This document shows, in pieces, positions 59,401-64,000 of a DNA stretch of 64,000 nt. Where the stretch lies: assembly GCA_001949185.1 (NCBI GenBank), contig BDGG01000001.1, positions 2,869,324 through 2,933,323 of the forward strand. Reading direction: 5' to 3'. Source of the stretch: Ramazzottius varieornatus. Taxonomy: Eukaryota; Tardigrada; Eutardigrada; Parachela; Ramazzottiidae. Within the stretch, counting starts at the first letter, position 1, and each line of letters begins with the position of its first letter. The notes beneath the pieces are model-generated. The model had not been told where the DNA came from. It did not search any database and was given only the letters and a program-made list of their open reading frames with translations. The position numbers and the translations under genes were made by a program.

Positions 59401-62400
59401 TTATTTTTCTCTGAATTTTCGACGTACAGGGCAATTTGTGCATCTGACTACGGACACCCAACCAGTCCATAAAGTCTCTTCATCTCAAAAGGAGCTACTG
59501 ACTCGGCATCCTTTCGATCTCCAGCAAGATATCCCGCAACGAATATTAAGCCCCGCCACGTTCCCTTCAGTCGACACCCTAACGAACCAGCCTGGAACCG
59601 AGTGTACACTGGGTGTTCGCGGGTACTTCCCCGATGTCTCCTCCGATTGTCGCAACTACTTCTTTTGTGATGGTCGCGGTCATAGAATTGAGCATACGTG
59701 CCCGCCAGGAATGGCATTCAACACGACTTTGATCGCTTGTGATCTGGATATGTTTCCAACCTGTCGGAAGACCCATTTTCTGATGTCAAAATCGATGGCT
59801 ACTGGACTACCTGTGGCTGATCGCGGCAACACGTGCTCAGGCCGCAAGACGGGCTACTACGCTAATTTCGCTCATCGATGTGCAAAGTACTTTTACTGTT
59901 CGATGAGAGGGGACCAGATTGAGTATAGCTGCCCGATGGACTTCTTTTTCGATGAGTTTCGCGGAGTTTGCGTGGAGTTCGGTGACTGTGTGCCATCGTT
60001 TGCCCATATCGAGGGCGCTGCGACGACTACGCAACAGTTGAAGGAGATGGGTTTCGCACTGGCTGGACGCTTCCCTCGGCAGTTCGACCAGGTAACCAAA
60101 TGCTCTCAATCCGCTGCGGTAATGACTGAATTATGGGAACTAGGCAAACAAAAACGTCGAGATCGTTTTGACAAGTGGCGCACGATATCCGTTAACAGTA
60201 GTTGAAACATGCGCCACTTGGGTAAATGATCCGGTCTAGTTTATTTGTCGAGCTCTGGTGATTTCTCCGCTCTTTGTCGAATGATAATTTTTATTCCATA
60301 CGCAGATTGGACATCAAGTTACGGATATTTTCGGTCCTGCCTTGAGTTTACTAGGAAGGCGGACCGAAGAGTTCAGCTTCCCTTGTCGTGAGATCGGGCA
60401 CTTTGCTGACTTTGATAGCGGTTGCAATGGGTTTTGGGCTTGCACAGACACAGTGTCCATGGCGAAACTGGTAAAGTGTCCGATGGGACAGCAGTTTGAC
60501 CCAGTCAAGAAACACTGCGCACCTGCATTCATGGTGCAATGTCTGCCACCTACGGAACAGAAGAGGAGCCTAGGTACTGCTGGATTCAGCTGTCTGGGAA
60601 GAACGCCGACGTTCCATGCGGACATAGCGGAACAATGCCGGAAGTTCCATCATTGTAAGCAATGCTCACTTGAATAACGCGATTGTAGAAATGCCATATT
60701 AGTTCTTCAACGAGCTTATTCCTTTGAAGGTACCATCGAGGGCGAGATGCTCAGTTATACTTGTCCCTTCGACTGGCTGTACAATGAGGTGCGATAACCC
60801 ACTGATGAGTTGGTTAATTTGGTGTGTCGCGTCTTAACTAAAATGTGTAACTGTTTTCCGTTGTAGCAAGCTGGGGAATGCGTTGCACCCGACAACTTCA
60901 CCTGCCCTAGCCAGAAGAAGTCCCAGCATTACACTTTTGACTGGTAAGCTATATCTCCATAGGTTTGAATACGCACCCATAAAAAGTCGAACATTGTTGA
61001 AATCTCATTCACTACAGCGTGGGAAAAAGTGGGTACTACGCGGACTTCGAACATCAGTGCCAGTTCTTCCACTTGTGTCTCCTGAACGGAACGAGGACGA
61101 CAATGGCCTGTCCGACTGCGATGGTCTTCGACGAGAACGAGTCAAAGTGTGTGTATGGAACACTTTGCGCGCCCACTCCAGCTTCAGCGGACCACGTAAG
61201 CCTAGTGCACATGTAGTGTGTACTGTAAGTCTGACGTCGCTCGATCTTGTTCATTATCCAATGCTCCTGTATGTAGCTGGACATCTCGTTTGGTAACAAT
61301 GGAAATACTGAGTCGTCCTTCCAGTGCCCCATAGGGGTAACCGGCTTCTTCGGCGACCCGTTGTTCTCTTGCCGAACTTACTGGCAGTGTACGGCAGGAG
61401 CGCGGCTCAACAACCGCAGTTGCCCCGGTAAGTACTTCCAATATGGTATGAGTACCGCACTTGACAGTGTAATATTCACAAATATATATCGGAATGGTAT
61501 AGGCTTACTGAGATTCAACGCCACAACACAGACTTGTGAACAAGCACGACATGTAATCTGCGCTGATCCCTTGGTTCTTGAAAGCCTCTTCCCTGTAAGT
61601 CCACTCCCTTGAAATACCGTAACTCTCAAGTCATCAATCGTGGATGCGCTGGTTTCTACAGGGATTACTTCATGGACCCGGAAGTATAGCTCCGCGTATG
61701 CAACCCTTCAATCAGTTCAGTCCATTCAGGCTACCACTCGATAGCTTCAACAAGTTCTTCGATCCCTCAGTACAACCAGTGGCGCCACCACCGGACTTCA
61801 CTTTTAGTCCGAACAGGCTGGTGTGCGAACCTGGACAGATTGGATTCTTCGCGGAGCCGAAAAGCAATTGCAGAAGTACAAATCCTATTTCTGATTTCTG
61901 AAACAAGTGTTTCTAATTCAAACATTCTTGCTCTGTAGCATTCTTTTACTGCGAAGCAGACGGAGTTAAAAAGCACTTTGCTTGTCCAAGCAATATGCTC
62001 TTTGATGAAACCGTAGGCCGATGCCAGGACGAGACCGCGTCAGTGTGTGGACCGCGAGTCTTCTTCCAGCAAAGAGCTCTCAATCCAGCAAACTTTGGGG
62101 TAAGATCCTTGGCAATAATATTTTGTATTTCGCTACCGATATTGATCGAACTGTTTTTAGTTTGGACAGGAAGGTGCCTCGGAAGGAGTTCCTGTAGGAA
62201 TCTGCGGAGGTCGGGTAGGGCTCTTTGCGGACATCAGTAGCGGCTGCCATAACTTTTTCATGTGCCACGCGAATGGGTCTTTGGTGAACCAGTCGTGCCC
62301 AGGTTCCTTGCTCTTCAACGAGAGAAGCTTCATGTGTGACTGGCCGACAAACGTTCGGTGTGGAGAAACTGCTGTTCAGTCTCAGAATCTCCTGCTGGGC

Positions 62401-64000
62401 ATGCCTGTCGGACCACGGTTCAATCCCGTAAGCGACGAATGGTCCAGCTCCTTTTCATATTTTGAGTTCTGCCACCTCGTTCTCTATCTCATCGACTCGA
62501 TAACATTTTCCACAGATAGATCCGTCTGGAAATGTGTTGTTTATACCGGGCTCTATACCTGGTTCCCTGTTCCAAGTCCCAAGTTTCGGTGAACAATCGC
62601 CAAACGATCCATTTTCTCGGAGTATGACGCCGTTCCAGCTGTCACCATCAGAACAAGCGTCCATCGATTTCCCGAAGTACTCGGCCGATGGCAAGCACTT
62701 GGAGCTCGCCTTGGGCTCTTCCAACCCATCAAGATTTTCTCCCGTCGACGCCTACGGTCGACCGCATCCCGGTGTGGTAGACACAAACCTTCGACTCCAC
62801 CCTCAACTACCCGTCTCCCTTCAAGGTTCGAGGATGGTCGGTGAATCGTATAGTCCCTATGGATCCAGAGTAAAATGGCTTGCTCGGCGGATGACGACGA
62901 CGACAACTGCAGCACCTACTACAACAGGCCTACCAACTACCACCGGCAGACCAGGTACTGAAAACATGCTAAGTACTGTATGACGATATCGCGAGCACCA
63001 GCGAAACAATTCACATTGTTATTACCACTGTTTCTTGCAGGGTGGGAAGAGGGGGAGTACGAGCCAGAAGAAGGTGTGATGCCACCGGCTGTCACCACCA
63101 CGGCCATCCCGCTTCCCGCTGCTACCACCACCCCGATCGCTGTTGTACGGTCCATGCCGCTGATGTACGACCCTCTCCTAGGTTATAGCAACCTGAATCA
63201 TCCGCTCAGCGATGCCATCAAGCCAAAGAGCAAAATACCGACGAGTACGATGGATCCCGTGAAGAGTTTCGGGGTAGACTGTTACGGAAAGAAGGGCTAC
63301 TTCTTGTCACCCGGAACCTCTTGCAAGAGCTATGTCTTCTGCAAACCTCATGGGGCTATATACTCGTTCACCTGTCCTGGTGAATACCTTTACAACGCAG
63401 AAAAAGGTTCGTATACATACTTGGGTCCATCACAGAGAATTTTGCAGGACAGTCCCAGTTTTCCCCCTCTTGTTTCAGAAATATGTGACTGGCCAGACAA
63501 TGTCATTTGCGCATCGACAAGCTCTCGTACCGCTCCGAAAGGTTCTCTCAGAAGGTGGCGACGCGCACTTGCTTCGAGCAACGTTGCGATTGATACCTTG
63601 TCGACTAGCGCTATCGGGGTAGTGGACTCCAGTTTTGTCTGTCCCAACGCTAGCGGTTATTTTGCCAACCAAGACGATAGCTGCTTCAGGTAAGTCTGAT
63701 CCTCGCACATCCAGGACATCTCTGACTTCAAAGGTGATCCACAGCTTACTGATCCTTCATTTTAGTTTCTTCTATTGTGATGAGAACCAGACTGCCACCA
63801 GACACGAATGTCAAGATCGCAACCTCCGGTTCGACGAAGCGCGCGGAGTATGCGAATGGAGCACCAGAGTTCGATGCGGTAACGGTAGTTTGACGGCCGA
63901 CTCGACCATGAGTTCGACCATCAATGTTTCCCAGAATTTCTCTGTACGTTCTTTGGAAGTGAATACAACTTATACAAGCAGTACACTTGATTGGTTTGTT
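53471..64000 (+). CDS. Giant secreted CBM14 protein, 15 domains visible, 3' end outside window
   Basis: I could join 22 exons in phase from 53471-53495 to 63766-63943, giving about 2,594 codons with no stop; the last donor (GTACGT) shows that the gene continues. Exons 1-2 (53471-53495, 53580-53671) form the signal peptide MELRLRLPARLLLAVVLLCICVETSYG. Chitin-binding domains begin near 54064, 54810, 57361, 58030, 58317, 59602, 59839, 60383, 60588, 60943, 61325, 61824, 62197, 63277 and 63638. All keep six cysteines in the joined reading. Exons 54504-55382 and 55562-57541 encode a long Gln/Ser/Pro-rich linker with polyQ, polyN and repeated QPTPSP/GGYG-type motifs. A second linker is at 58560-59570. 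A Thr-rich mucin-like stretch (TTTTTAAPTTTGLPTTT) lies at about 62890-62950. Predicted to be an extracellular chitin-matrix scaffold. Confidence 0.88.
55230..55275 (+). repeat. Polyglutamine tract in giant CBM14 gene
   Basis: Run of CAG/CAA codons followed by FPQQGG. A matching polyN/polyQ stretch lies at about 55698-55745, built from AAC/AAT then CAG/CAA. Confidence 0.9.
55418..55532. repeat. Palindromic foldback element, copy 4
   Basis: Located in the intron 55383-55561 of the giant CBM14 gene. The left arm runs from GAGCTCGGCAAACAAGG. The right arm, read in reverse complement, contains AAATAAACTCGTCAAGATCG and GAGTGGCGCACG. The arms pair over about 45 bp. Confidence 0.8.
56230..56900 (+). 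repeat. Degenerate Pro/Gln/Ser-rich coding repeats
   Basis: The linker of the giant CBM14 protein is built from recurring short units such as SPQPSL, SGGYG, AIQGPS, PQPQPVYVQPTPSP and QTPSYSQ. AIQGPS recurs (about 56448 and 56895) and the PVYVQP unit twice in succession. The composition suggests an intrinsically disordered, possibly self-associating or glycosylated spacer. Confidence 0.85.
60138..60255. repeat. Palindromic foldback element, copy 5
   Basis: Located in the intron 60092-60305 of the giant CBM14 gene. The left arm is GGCAAACAAAAACGTCGAG...GATCGTTTTGACAAGTGGCG, and the right arm is its imperfect complement ending TTTATTTGTCGAGCTC. A loop of about 25-30 bases separates the arms. 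Confidence 0.8.

Noticed and set aside
60655-60729. Loss of cysteine 3 in the CBM14 domain at 60588
   Set aside because: With the acceptor at 60727-60729 the split codon becomes TGT and the cysteine is restored. The alternative acceptor upstream would remove it.
53471-63943. Splitting the giant CBM14 locus into two or more genes
   Set aside because: Every consecutive exon pair from the signal peptide onward joins in phase, and no second signal peptide, stop codon or promoter-like gap was found. The longest gap between exons is under 450 bp.
1-64000. CRISPR arrays, operons, ribosome binding sites, bacterial-style terminators
   Set aside because: The window is clearly eukaryotic with spliced genes. 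No regularly spaced identical repeats or polycistronic arrangement were seen.

Overview
The window is eukaryotic nuclear DNA. Genes are split by short introns (mostly about 60-200 bp) with GT/AG borders, and several proteins start with secretion signals. The protein families present are chitin-binding peritrophin-type domains (CBM14), a sex-peptide/myoinhibitory-peptide-type GPCR, an MFSD6-like transporter and kanadaptin. Together they point to a small-genome ecdysozoan. A tardigrade is my best guess from family content and compact introns, but this is inference and nothing in the window proves it.

Layout, left to right. 1-6500: gene-poor DNA with a degenerate LINE-type (non-LTR) retrotransposon (about 3.0-6.0 kb) and a 109-bp copy of part of it at 2.2 kb. 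6.5-29 kb, minus strand: three secreted CBM14 genes (about 6561-14130 with ten domains, 15675-21856 with nine, 27560-29064 with one). An MFSD6-like gene carrying frame breaks (24246-26772) lies between the second and third. 30-35 kb: a broken GT92 glycosyltransferase, a two-exon secreted GIN-type (DUF2807) beta-helix protein that looks bacterial in origin, a small secreted peptide and a small cysteine-rich secreted protein. 36.2-39.4 kb, plus strand: a CBM14 gene with five domains. 39.4-45.9 kb: no convincing gene. 45.9-47.5 kb: GPCR. 48.1-50.4 kb, minus strand: kanadaptin. 51.2-52.4 kb: a decayed BTB-BACK gene. 53.5 kb to the window end, plus strand: a very large CBM14 gene (22 exons reconstructed, 15 domains, about 2,594 codons so far, 3' end outside the window).

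The dominant theme is a cluster of five secreted chitin-binding loci with about 40 CBM14 domains. The domains are interleaved with long Gln/Asn/Pro/Ser/Gly-rich linkers, as expected for cuticle, peritrophic or other chitin-matrix proteins. A subset of domains lacks the second and sixth cysteine together, consistent with loss of a complete disulfide. A family of short palindromic (foldback MITE-like) elements sits in introns of the cluster and of the GT92 relic. Exon borders were derived by hand from splice consensus and phase continuity and may be off by a few bases or by one alternative site.
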